The notes under the pieces: generated by a model
The model's database searches: none
The model's input: the letters and a program-made list of their open reading frames with translations, nothing else
Told to the model about the DNA's origin: nothing
Assembly: GCA_007751475.1 (NCBI GenBank)
Contig: CP036434.1
Location: 1,550,001-1,614,000, forward strand
DNA: 64,000 bases
From: Saltatorellus ferox
GTDB taxonomy: Bacteria > Planctomycetota > UBA1135 > GCA-002686595
Direction of reading: 5' to 3'
Position numbers and translations under genes: made by a program
Shown here: positions 15,519-23,295 of the stretch, piece after piece
How the letters are laid out: each line of letters opens with the position of its first letter
Position numbering within the stretch: position 1 is the first letter of the stretch

Positions 15519-16973
15519 ATGGACGACACGGAGCTGATCAACGACGCGCTCGACGACCTGATCCGTCGTGCGCTCGCCGAGGACCTGGGTCTCGTCATCA
15601 CCGACGAGACAACCCCGGAGGAACTCGTGCGCCGGGACCTCACGACGCGAACGGCGGTCTCCCAGGGGCGCCGTGGGCGCGCGACGCTCGTCGCGAAGGA
15701 GAGCGGCGTCTTCGCTGGCGGCCAGGCATTCCACCGCGCCCTCCGCTACCTCGACCCCACGGCGACGGTCGAGGCGATCGTGCCCGACGGCCAGACCGTC
15801 GTACCGGGCGACATCGTCCTGCACGCCCACGGCAACGGCCGCGCGCTGCTCGTGGCCGAGCGCACGGCGCTCAACATCGTTCAGCGCATGTCGGGGGTCG
15901 CGTCACAGACGCGCAAGTGCGTCGACCTCGTGGCAGGCACCGGCGCGCGCATTCTCGACACGCGCAAGACCACGCCCGGCATGCGGACGCTCGACAAGTA
16001 CGCCGTGCGCGTGGGTGGTGGCTGCAATCACCGGATCGGCCTCTTCGACGAGGTCATGGTGAAGGAGAACCACGTGGACCTCGCGGGCAGGCCGCTCGAA
16101 GAGGTTCTGCGCGAGATCCGCGCGGACGTCGGGCCGGACGTCAAGATCACTTCCGAAGCGCGCGACGAAGCCGAGGCCATGGCGGGGATCCGCGGCGGCG
16201 CGGACGTCGTGCTCCTCGACAACATGTCCCCCGAGCGGATGGGGGAGATGGTGCCACGACTGCGCGCGCTGGCCGCCGAGCTGGGGCAGACCGTCGAACT
16301 CGAGGCCTCCGGCGGAATCACCCATGCCACGCTGCCTGCGGTCGCTCGGTCCGGGGTCGATCGCATCTCGATGGGGGCGCTGACGCATTCGGCGCCGGCG
16401 CTCGACCTTTCGCTCAATCTGGAGTTCGACGACGAGGGCGGTGCGGACCGCTCGGGCGCCCACACGCCCGCGCGGGCGGAGGTCGTGCGCCGCGACGATG
16501 AGCCGGGAACCCTCGATCTCGACCTGCCCGCGACGCACGCCCACGGTCGAATGGCGCGCAGGATCGCGCGGCAATTCGCGGTTTCCGAGGGTCTGCCCAC
16601 CGCCGAGATCGAAACGCTGGAGTTCGTCGTGGGAGAGCTTCTGGACAACGCCGTGGACCACGGCGGCGGCGGCGCGGCGCGGGAGCTGCAGGATCTTCCG
16701 AAGGACGTGCGCATGCGGCTCTTCGTGCGGGTGAAGTGTGCGGAGGATTCGGTCCTCTGGGCGGTGCGCGTCGAGGATCAGGGCGGCGGAGAGCCTGCGC
16801 TCGTGCGTTCGATGATCGAGCCCGAGGACGGGATCCCGGACCTCGAGGACGAGCGCGGACGCGGCTTCTTCTTGCTGGCGCAGATGGTGGACGAACTCGA
16901 CGTGTCGACCTCGGTCGACGGGCTCGGGCTCGCGCTGGAAGCGCGCAAGGGGCATGGACGCGCCGCGAGTTGA
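15519..16973 (+). CDS. nadC: NadC fused to an RsbW-like ATPase (anti-sigma kinase-type) domain
   Basis: 484 residues. Residues 1-300 are a complete quinolinate phosphoribosyltransferase, which makes nicotinate mononucleotide in de novo NAD synthesis: RRALAEDLG, ILDTRKTTPGMRTLDKYAVR (about 145), GGGCNHRIGL, VKENH, ITSEARDEAEA, LLDNMSP and LEASGGI. Normal NadC stops near here. Residues 328-484 instead form a GHKL/HATPase_c_2 domain like RsbW/SpoIIAB: N-box ELLDNAVDHG (about 373), G1 box VEDQGGG (about 421) and G2 ERGRGFFLLAQMV (about 448). Such domains phosphorylate anti-sigma antagonists. The pairing suggests that NAD-precursor flux is coupled to a partner-switch signal; this is inference. The stretch between the domains (about 300-328) is acidic and Ala-rich, a linker. 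The gene overlaps the following vanZ-like frame. Confidence 0.93.
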   Translation: MDDTELINDALDDLIRRALAEDLGLVITDETTPEELVRRDLTTRTAVSQGRRGRATLVAKESGVFAGGQAFHRALRYLDPTATVEAIVPDGQTVVPGDIVLHAHGNGRALLVAERTALNIVQRMSGVASQTRKCVDLVAGTGARILDTRKTTPGMRTLDKYAVRVGGGCNHRIGLFDEVMVKENHVDLAGRPLEEVLREIRADVGPDVKITSEARDEAEAMAGIRGGADVVLLDNMSPERMGEMVPRLRALAAELGQTVELEASGGITHATLPAVARSGVDRISMGALTHSAPALDLSLNLEFDDEGGADRSGAHTPARAEVVRRDDEPGTLDLDLPATHAHGRMARRIARQFAVSEGLPTAEIETLEFVVGELLDNAVDHGGGGAARELQDLPKDVRMRLFVRVKCAEDSVLWAVRVEDQGGGEPALVRSMIEPEDGIPDLEDERGRGFFLLAQMVDELDVSTSVDGLGLALEARKGHGRAAS

Positions 16974-17553
16974 CTCCCGTGACGCTGGCGAGCGGCCCGG
17001 CCGAACGGTGCGTTTCATGCGGTTCCTCGGAACCGTGCTGGTGACGCAGCCGCGGTTCTTGAGCTGGCTCGCGCCGCTCTCGTGGGCCGCGCTGATTTTC
17101 GTGCTCTCTTCCGGCCAGCCCGCCCTGGGCGGCCTCGACCTCGGTGCGTTCGGCGGCTTCCTGATGAACCTCGCGCACCCCGGGGTGTTCGGGATCCTGA
17201 CCCTGCTGCTCGTGCCGCTCTTCGCGCGGCGCAAGGGGCCGCACGGGCTGCGGTGGACGGCGCTGACGCCGGTGGGGGCCGTGTGGCTCGTGGCCTTCGT
17301 CGCCATCTATGGCTTCACCGACGAGGTGCATCAGTCCACGGTGGAGGGTCGCGACGCGTCGCTCCTCGACTTCCTCTCGGACACGGTGGGAGCGTTCTTC
17401 GTCGTGGCGGTGACGCTCTACCTGGGCCGGGAGGACGCGAAGACGTCCGGGCTCCTGCGCTGGATCGTGGCGGGAGTCGCCGCGTCGGCCGCCTCGGCGG
17501 GCCTCGCGACGTGGTATTCGGCGAAGGCGGGCGGCGGCCCGTGGCCTTTCTGA
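16954..17553 (+). CDS. VanZ-like membrane protein
   Basis: 199 residues. Four or five hydrophobic segments: LSWAALIFVLSSG, NLAHPGVFGILTLLLVPLFA, VGAVWLVAFVAIYGFTDEV, DTVGAFFVVAVTLYL and WIVAGVAASAASAGLA. The motifs SSG(Q)P near the first segment and DEVHQSTVEGRDASLLDFLSDTVGA after the third match the VanZ family, whose members contribute to teicoplanin resistance in enterococci but whose role in most bacteria is unknown. The ATG at 16954 overlaps the nadC fusion by 20 bp; ATG 17017 (MRFLGTVLV) is an equally sensible start that would remove the overlap. Likely the last gene of the HhH-nadC operon. Confidence 0.8.
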   Translation: MDAPRVDSRDAGERPGRTVRFMRFLGTVLVTQPRFLSWLAPLSWAALIFVLSSGQPALGGLDLGAFGGFLMNLAHPGVFGILTLLLVPLFARRKGPHGLRWTALTPVGAVWLVAFVAIYGFTDEVHQSTVEGRDASLLDFLSDTVGAFFVVAVTLYLGREDAKTSGLLRWIVAGVAASAASAGLATWYSAKAGGGPWPF

Positions 17554-17596
17554 GCCGCCGTTCGGCGGAAAGAGCAGAAATCTTTGTGGGGACCCC

Positions 17597-17640
17597 TTGC
17601 GCGCTGTCGAACCAGGTGTATATGTATATCAATACACATA
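17597..17640 (+). promoter_or_regulatory. promoter with GTGTA/TACAC operator before the GntR gene
   Basis: A -35-like TTGCGC (17597-17602) and a -10-like TATATG (17619-17624) are 16 bp apart. Across the -10 lies the inverted repeat GTGTA (17616-17620) and TACAC (17633-17637), 12-bp spacer, AT-rich centre. Bacillus YtrA, the type member of this GntR branch, is known to bind AGTGTA/TACACT arms about 13 bp apart. So this is a strong candidate for autoregulation of the operon; binding itself is not shown. Confidence 0.6.
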
Positions 17641-17673
17641 GGCGCTGATCGTCGCGTCGCCGCCATCCCCGTC

Positions 17674-18057
17674 ATGCCACCTCTCCAATGTCACCTCGAT
17701 CGCCACTCCGGCGTCCCGGTCTATCGCCAGATCGTGGACCAGGTGCGGTTCCAGGTCGCGGCTGGGACGCTCGCGGTAGGCGCCGAGCTGCCCTCCACCA
17801 GGCAGATCGCGGCCGACCACGGCGTCAACCCGATGACGGTCAGCAAGGCCTACAGCGAACTCGAGCGCCTCGGCGTGATCGAGCGCCGACCCGGCAAGCC
17901 CAGCGTCGTCGCCGCGCGGACCCCGGACGCCCGGGAAGCGGACGAACGGCAGGAACTCGAGCGAGCGCTCGAGCCCGCCGCGTCGGCCATTCGCCAGCTG
18001 GGTGTGGACCTGGAGGTCGCGATCGACGTCCTCCGCCAGCTCCTGAAGGACTCCTAG
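17674..18057 (+). CDS. GntR-family regulator, YtrA type
   Basis: 127 residues. The N-terminal winged-helix DNA-binding domain is clear: GVPVYRQIVDQVRFQVAAG, LPSTRQIAADHGVNPMTVSK and YSELERLGVIERRPGK. Only about 50 residues follow (a coiled-coil-like dimer helix), which is the short YtrA layout, not the large effector domains of FadR/HutC types. YtrA proteins usually repress their own operon of ABC transporter genes and often respond to cell-envelope antibiotics. Here the next two genes encode an ABC ATPase and a membrane protein, matching that pattern. The frame is open upstream to 17584, but that part covers the predicted promoter; ATG 17674 was chosen. Confidence 0.88.
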   Translation: MPPLQCHLDRHSGVPVYRQIVDQVRFQVAAGTLAVGAELPSTRQIAADHGVNPMTVSKAYSELERLGVIERRPGKPSVVAARTPDAREADERQELERALEPAASAIRQLGVDLEVAIDVLRQLLKDS

Positions 18058-18082
18058 GCGCGTCCCGCGCTTCTCTATTTCC

Positions 18083-19000
18083 ATGACGAATTTCCATCCC
18101 ATCCAGACCCGCGGCCTGAAGCTCGAACTGGGCGGCGCGCCCGTCCTTCGCGGCGTGGACTGGACCGTTCCCGAGGGCACGGCGACCGGCTTGATCGGCC
18201 GCAACGGCGCCGGCAAGTCGACGCTCCTGCACACGGTGCTCGGCCTGCTGATCCCAAGCGAGGGCGAGTGCCTGACGCTGGGGCAGGATGCGCGCCGGCT
18301 GGACGATGATCGGCTCGCGCAGATCGGCTTCGTGGATCAGCAGTACCAGCTGCTCAGCTGGATGACCGTGGAGAGCCAGATCCGTTTCGTGGCGATGATG
18401 CGGCCCGGGTGGGACCTCGACCTGGAGAGGCGCCTGCTCGACGAGTTCGATCTTCGCCCCGACCGTGGGGAGAAGGTGGCAGACCTTTCCGGGGGAGCGC
18501 GCCAGCGCCTCGCGGTGCTCGTGGCGCTCTGTCATCGCCCGCGACTGATCCTCCTCGATGAACCTGTTTCGTCACAGGATCCGATCTTCCGCGGCGTCGT
18601 TCTCCAGGCCCTGCGCGATCGAATGATGGAAGACGGCGCGACCGTCGTTCTGTCGAGCCACGTGCTGCGCGACATCGAATCGATCGTGGATCGAATCACC
18701 ATGCTCAACAACGGGCGCATCGGTGCGAACGAGGACCTCGACGTGCTGAAGGACAAGCACCAGCTGTGGATCGTCACGGGTGAGCGTGTGGACCGTCCCA
18801 TCGTGGCCAGGATGCCGTACGTCGTGCACTCCGCGCGTTTGGGGAGCGAGTTCCACATCTGGGTTCGAGCCGGGGACGAGGAGCGCCGCAGCTTCGAGCG
18901 CGAGCACGGAGTTCACGTCGAAGTGCGCCGCCTGTCACTGGAAGACCTGTTTCCTCTGATGCTCGAGCCGCGCAGAAACGGTGAACTGGAGGTGGCGTGA
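18083..19000 (+). CDS. ABC transporter ATPase
   Basis: 305 residues. A single nucleotide-binding domain with Walker A GLIGRNGAGKST, Q-loop region GFVDQQYQLLSW, signature LSGGARQRLAVL, Walker B LILLDEPVSSQDP and switch His LSSHVLRD. The last 90 residues are an extra C-terminal domain (LWIVTGERVDRPIVARMPYVV ...), as found in the ATPases of YtrB/CcmA/BcrA-type drug or lantibiotic exporters. It would power the membrane protein encoded next. It lies 25 bp after the GntR gene and its stop overlaps the start of the permease (TGATG). Confidence 0.9.
   Translation: MTNFHPIQTRGLKLELGGAPVLRGVDWTVPEGTATGLIGRNGAGKSTLLHTVLGLLIPSEGECLTLGQDARRLDDDRLAQIGFVDQQYQLLSWMTVESQIRFVAMMRPGWDLDLERRLLDEFDLRPDRGEKVADLSGGARQRLAVLVALCHRPRLILLDEPVSSQDPIFRGVVLQALRDRMMEDGATVVLSSHVLRDIESIVDRITMLNNGRIGANEDLDVLKDKHQLWIVTGERVDRPIVARMPYVVHSARLGSEFHIWVRAGDEERRSFEREHGVHVEVRRLSLEDLFPLMLEPRRNGELEVA
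18988..18993 (+). promoter_or_regulatory. ribosome-binding site for the ABC permease gene
   Basis: GGAGGT, 6 nt before the ATG at 19000. One of the few textbook Shine-Dalgarno sequences in the window; it fixes the start as ATG 19000 rather than the GTG at 18997. Confidence 0.7.
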
Positions 19001-20478
19001 TGAAGGTCACGACCAGGGACTCCTTACGGCTCGCGTCATGGCTCGTAAACGCGAATCCGCGAGGAACGCAGGGGGTGCCACTTCGGGGATTCGTGATCGT
19101 GGTGGCGGCGCTGGTCGCCGTCAAGGTCAGGGAGCATACCGGGCTTCTGGGCTACACCGTTCCTGAACTCGAGCGACCTGCGGTCTTCGCGGTTTGGCTC
19201 CCGCTCGTACTGGCATTCCTTCTCGCCAACGGACTTGCCCTCGTTCGCGGTGTTCCTGGCATGGGACTTCTGCCAGCGCTGGTCACCAAGACTCGACGCG
19301 GCAGCGCCATGCTCTCCTTGGTCACTGCGATCCTCGGAGCCGGGGTCGCAGCGCTCCATGGAATCGGGCCGTTGGCCGGCGCGGCCGTGGCCGTCTTTGC
19401 TTACGGGTTGGGAGCTGCTTCCCACTCTCGCAGGACCGGCAATCCGCGACCGGTTTGGTTTCTCGCCGCACTGATGGTCGCCATCAACGGAGGTCGGCTC
19501 ATGGGAGTGGTGGATGCCTACCCGAGGCTGGCGATCCTGTTCGGGGGGGTGGGAATCGTGGATCAGTTCCTGGCCCTCCGGATCCCACGTAGAAAGGCCG
19601 GCCATTCGCCTTCGCGCGTGACGTCTGGCGGCGGTGTCACACCCGCGGTGGCGCAGCCGCTGCTATCGGCACACCGTACACCGTGGTCTCGCTTGCAGGC
19701 GTCGAAGGGCTATCGCTGGCGCTGCCGAGGGCCCCGGTTCCACGGAAGGGTCGTGCTGATCGTCGCCTGCGCGCTGGGGAGCATGACCCTGATGAGCAGC
19801 GGTATGCTGTGGGTCGCCCATGGCGCGGAAATGCCCGAAGGCAGCTTCCTGGCCAGCGTATCGGAATCGATCTGGGGTCGGCCCGAGACCGCTGACAAGG
19901 ACTTTCGCTACGGAACGGTGGTGATGAACCTGTATTTCCCGCTCGCCATGTTCCCCATGTGGGGGCTCTCACAAGGTCACCTGGAGGGCTACCAGCCGTT
20001 CAGCCGGCACGTCCTGGGCCGCGCCGCGTTTCATAGGTATCTGAAGGGTGGCCTTCTCGCTGCGGGGCTCGTGACCAGCTTTGGGCTCGTGGTCGCGGTC
20101 ACCGCGCTGGCGGGGAGCGGCGCTCCTCTGCCCACGCACTTGCCGGGGTTCCTGTTGGTGTTGCCGTACGTTCTCGTTGCCTTCCCGTGGGTCGGCATGG
20201 TCGCGCTCAAGGGCGGCGACCAGTTGCCGGCTCGGACCACTTCGTACTGGCGGGACTCCCGCAAGCAACGCGCCTTGCTCTGGGTCTCGCTTGCGACGGG
20301 GTTCGCCGCTGTCGTTCCCATGATGGGCAGCAAGAACGAGCTCTCTCCGGAGGGCGGTTGGGCGCATAGCCCTTGGGCCTGGGGGATCGGACTCGTGGTC
20401 CTCGTGGTCGGGGTCTGGAAGCTGCGCCGCTCCTTCGACCGCTTCTACGCCCAGATCCCGCTCGTTCCCGAAGCTTGA
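19000..20478 (+). CDS. multi-pass membrane subunit of the YtrA-regulated ABC system
   Basis: 492 residues with roughly ten hydrophobic segments in two groups, separated by a polar loop around residues 200-245. Examples are GFVIVVAALVAVKV, FAVWLPLVLAFLLANGLAL, LLPALVTK..., VVLIVACALGSMTLMSSGM, LYFPLAMFPMWGLS, LLAAGLVTSFGLVVAVTALA and FLLVLPYVLVAFPWVGMVAL. No known permease motif stands out, so the name rests on gene order: it follows the ATPase with a one-base overlap and no other partner is present. Function probably is export or envelope-stress defence, as for other YtrA-linked ABC sets. Confidence 0.7.
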   Translation: MKVTTRDSLRLASWLVNANPRGTQGVPLRGFVIVVAALVAVKVREHTGLLGYTVPELERPAVFAVWLPLVLAFLLANGLALVRGVPGMGLLPALVTKTRRGSAMLSLVTAILGAGVAALHGIGPLAGAAVAVFAYGLGAASHSRRTGNPRPVWFLAALMVAINGGRLMGVVDAYPRLAILFGGVGIVDQFLALRIPRRKAGHSPSRVTSGGGVTPAVAQPLLSAHRTPWSRLQASKGYRWRCRGPRFHGRVVLIVACALGSMTLMSSGMLWVAHGAEMPEGSFLASVSESIWGRPETADKDFRYGTVVMNLYFPLAMFPMWGLSQGHLEGYQPFSRHVLGRAAFHRYLKGGLLAAGLVTSFGLVVAVTALAGSGAPLPTHLPGFLLVLPYVLVAFPWVGMVALKGGDQLPARTTSYWRDSRKQRALLWVSLATGFAAVVPMMGSKNELSPEGGWAHSPWAWGIGLVVLVVGVWKLRRSFDRFYAQIPLVPEA

Positions 20479-20517
20479 GCGGACCCCGCGCTCCCGAGCC
20501 GTTAGACTCCCCGCGCG

Positions 20518-21978
20518 ATGAAGCAAGACCCCGCCGCCCACGACGAACTCCCCGAGCCCGAGTACAAGAGCCCCCTGGGGACGCGCTACGCCAGCCGGGC
20601 CATGCGCGCCAACTTCTCGGACCACACGAAGTTCACCACCTGGCGGAAGCTCTGGATCGCCCTCGCCGAGTCGAGCCGTGAACTCGGGCTCAACATCACC
20701 CAGGGCCAAGTCGACGAACTCAAGGCCCACGCCACGGACCTGGACCTCGACCTCGCCGCCAAGTACGAGAAGGAGCTGCGCCACGACGTCATGGCCCACG
20801 TGCATGCGTGGGGGGACGTCTGCCCGACCGCGCGGCCGATCATCCACCTCGGGGCCACGTCCTGCTACGTGGGGGACAACACGGACCTGATCGTGATGCG
20901 CGAGGGGCTGCGGCTGCTCCGTGGTCAGCTCGTTTCGACCCTCGACGCGCTCGCGAAGTTCGCGCGTCAGTGGAAGGATCTGCCGACCCTTGGCTTCACC
21001 CACTTCCAGCCCGCCCAGGCGACCACGGTCGGCAAGCGCGCGTGCCTCTGGATCCAGGACCTCGTCCACGACCTCGACGATCTACGCCAGGTCGAGACCC
21101 AGATCCGCTTCCGCGGCGTCAAGGGCACGACCGGTACCCAGGCGAGTTTCCTGGAGCTGTTCGAAGGCGACCACGACAAGGTCCGCGCGCTCGACGCCAG
21201 GGTGACCGAGAAGATGGGCTTCGCGCGAACGTTCGGCGTGACCGGTCAGACCTACCCGCGCAAGCTCGACTTCCGCGTGCTCCAGGTGCTGTCGTCGATC
21301 TGCCAGTCGGCGCACAAGTTCGCGACGGACCTGCGGCTGCTCGCCAACAAGCGCGAGCTGGAGGAGCCGTTCGGGGCCAAGCAGATCGGTTCCTCGGCCA
21401 TGCCCTGGAAGCGCAACCCGATGCGCTCCGAGCGGATCTGCGCCCTCAGCCGCTTCGTGATCGAGCTGACGGGCAACGCCGCCCACACCGCCGCGAACCA
21501 GTGGCTGGAGCGGACCCTCGACGACTCGGCGAACCGCCGCCTGAGCATCGCGGAGGCCTTCCTCGCCACCGATGCGGTCCTGAATCTCTACGTCGACGTC
21601 GCGTCCGGGATGATCGTCTACCCGGCGATCGTGGCGCGGCATCTCGACGCGGAGCTGCCGTTCCTGGCGTCCGAGGCCGTCATGATGGAGGCCGTCAAGG
21701 CGGGCGGAGATCGTCAGGACCTCCACGAGCGCATCCGCGTCCACAGCCACCTCGCTGCCACCGAGATCAAGGAAGGGCGCGAATCCGATCTGCGCCAGCG
21801 TCTCGCGTCCGATCCGGCGTTCTCGGACGTCGCGGGGCATCTCGATGAGCTCCTCGACGGCCGCCGCTACGTGGGCCGCGCGCCCCAGCAGGTGGACGAG
21901 TTCCTCGTCGAGGAGGTCGATCCGATCCTCGCCGAGTTCGCGGAGGACCTCGGCGTCCAGAGTGAGGTCCGCGTCTGA
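20518..21978 (+). CDS. purB: adenylosuccinate lyase
   Basis: 486 residues. It releases fumarate from SAICAR and from adenylosuccinate in purine synthesis. The fumarase/aspartase superfamily pieces are all present: IIHLGATSCYVGDNTD (catalytic region 1), LGFTHFQPAQATTVGKRACLW (region 2) and the signature GSSAMPWKRNPMRSE. The C-terminal ADSL domain (RIRVHSHLAATEIKEG, RYVGRAPQQV) is also seen. The length and the motif spelling resemble the longer animal/yeast ADSL branch more than the about 430-residue Bacillus type; this is a judgement by eye. It stands 39 bp after the ABC permease gene and may be transcribed with it or alone. Confidence 0.95.
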   Translation: MKQDPAAHDELPEPEYKSPLGTRYASRAMRANFSDHTKFTTWRKLWIALAESSRELGLNITQGQVDELKAHATDLDLDLAAKYEKELRHDVMAHVHAWGDVCPTARPIIHLGATSCYVGDNTDLIVMREGLRLLRGQLVSTLDALAKFARQWKDLPTLGFTHFQPAQATTVGKRACLWIQDLVHDLDDLRQVETQIRFRGVKGTTGTQASFLELFEGDHDKVRALDARVTEKMGFARTFGVTGQTYPRKLDFRVLQVLSSICQSAHKFATDLRLLANKRELEEPFGAKQIGSSAMPWKRNPMRSERICALSRFVIELTGNAAHTAANQWLERTLDDSANRRLSIAEAFLATDAVLNLYVDVASGMIVYPAIVARHLDAELPFLASEAVMMEAVKAGGDRQDLHERIRVHSHLAATEIKEGRESDLRQRLASDPAFSDVAGHLDELLDGRRYVGRAPQQVDEFLVEEVDPILAEFAEDLGVQSEVRV

Positions 21979-22205
21979 TTTCGCCCGGGGCCGCGACGTC
22001 TCCGAATGAGGCAGCGCCACCTTCCGCGGCCGACAGGTGCGACATCCGACGCTCGTTCCCATCGTTTCTCCCTCTCGCGCGATAGAAAGCACCCGTGGAT
22101 CGTCGACACGATTGACATTGCCCGGGCCTACCGGCAACCTCCTCCCACCGCCCTGACCCCCAGGGCAGTCCTGCCTCCGTCCCTCGCAACTCAGCCCCCT
22201 CGAGC

Positions 22206-23132
22206 GTGACCAAGCCCGGAATCCCTAACGAGCTCGTACTGTCGACGTCCTGCTACGGACCCAGACTGCGTTCGATCGAAGACCAGGCCTTCTCGGCCGT
22301 GGCCATGGGGTTTCGGAAGCTCGAACTCGGGCTTTCGGCGACGCCGCCGGAGCTTCGCGGATGGGATGACGCCCGCCGCGAGACGGGAATCGAGATGGAA
22401 TGCCTCGTGGTCGGCTCCCTCAAGGCGAAGGGCCCGAACATGTCCGGCAGCAAGCTCGGCAGCCTCAACGCCGAGCAGCGCGAAATGGCGCTCGCGAGTT
22501 CGAGGCGGCACATCCAGCTCGCCCAGCGCCTCGGCGCTCCGACGGTGATTTTGCGCGGCTGCGCCGTGGAGAACGAGAAGCTGGACGCCGAGGCGGACCG
22601 GCTGCTCCACAAGCACTCGACCGTGAAGCGAGACGACCTCGAGCTGCTCCAGGAGGAGACGCGGGAATTCATGCGGAAGGTGCAGACCAAGTCGCACCGC
22701 CAGATCGAACACTTCTGTCGCTCCGTCCATACCCTGCGCAAGGAGTTTCCCGAGACCAAGCTCGCCATCGCTCCTGGTAACGAGCTGCACGACCTCTTCG
22801 GCTTCGAGGCGGTGCAGTGGGTCATGGACGACCTGGCTGCCCACAAGGTCGGCTTCTGGCACGACACAGCGCGGATCTATCGTCGCGGCAAGCTGGGTCT
22901 CCAGAACCAGGGCGATTGGTTGGAGGCCTTCGCGTCCCGAACCTACGGCGTGCACCTGCGAGACGCGACGCCGGACGATTTCGGCTTGCCGCCGAGCCTC
23001 GGCGAGGTCGATTTCAAGCTGGTGGCGGAGTACCTCCCGAAGGACGCCGCCAAGGTCATCGACGTCGATCCGACCCACGGACGCCCGGAGGTTCTTGCTT
23101 CGGTGCAGTTCCTGATGGGCCTCGGGTACTGA
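22206..23132 (+). CDS. TIM-barrel sugar-phosphate isomerase/epimerase-like protein
   Basis: 308 residues from a GTG start. The alternating strand/helix pattern fits a xylose-isomerase-like TIM barrel: VLSTSCYGPRLRSIED, AMGFRKLELGLS, GIEMECLVVGS, GAPTVILRGCAVEN, KLAIAPGNELHDLFGF, VGFWHDTARIYRRG, TYGVHLRDAT, VDFKLVAEYLP and KVIDVDPTHGRPEV. Metal-type ligands Glu/Asp/His at strand ends (ELGL, HDT, HLRD, DVDP) are compatible with the fold. I cannot assign a substrate; no sugar-pathway genes flank it. The 227 bp upstream shows no clear promoter. Confidence 0.75.
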   Translation: MTKPGIPNELVLSTSCYGPRLRSIEDQAFSAVAMGFRKLELGLSATPPELRGWDDARRETGIEMECLVVGSLKAKGPNMSGSKLGSLNAEQREMALASSRRHIQLAQRLGAPTVILRGCAVENEKLDAEADRLLHKHSTVKRDDLELLQEETREFMRKVQTKSHRQIEHFCRSVHTLRKEFPETKLAIAPGNELHDLFGFEAVQWVMDDLAAHKVGFWHDTARIYRRGKLGLQNQGDWLEAFASRTYGVHLRDATPDDFGLPPSLGEVDFKLVAEYLPKDAAKVIDVDPTHGRPEVLASVQFLMGLGY

Positions 23133-23295
23133 TCCCGATCTGCGGGCCGGGGATTCAGGATCCGGGAACGGGCCTAAGTTCCTTCTGTTTGGACGTTTGG
23201 GTCCTTGGGCGGCCGAAAGTTCCGGCAGGGGCGGTAGAGGATAGGAGGCGTCTTCGCCGATAATTCTGGGGCTGCGCCCCCGAGCGCAGTTCGTC

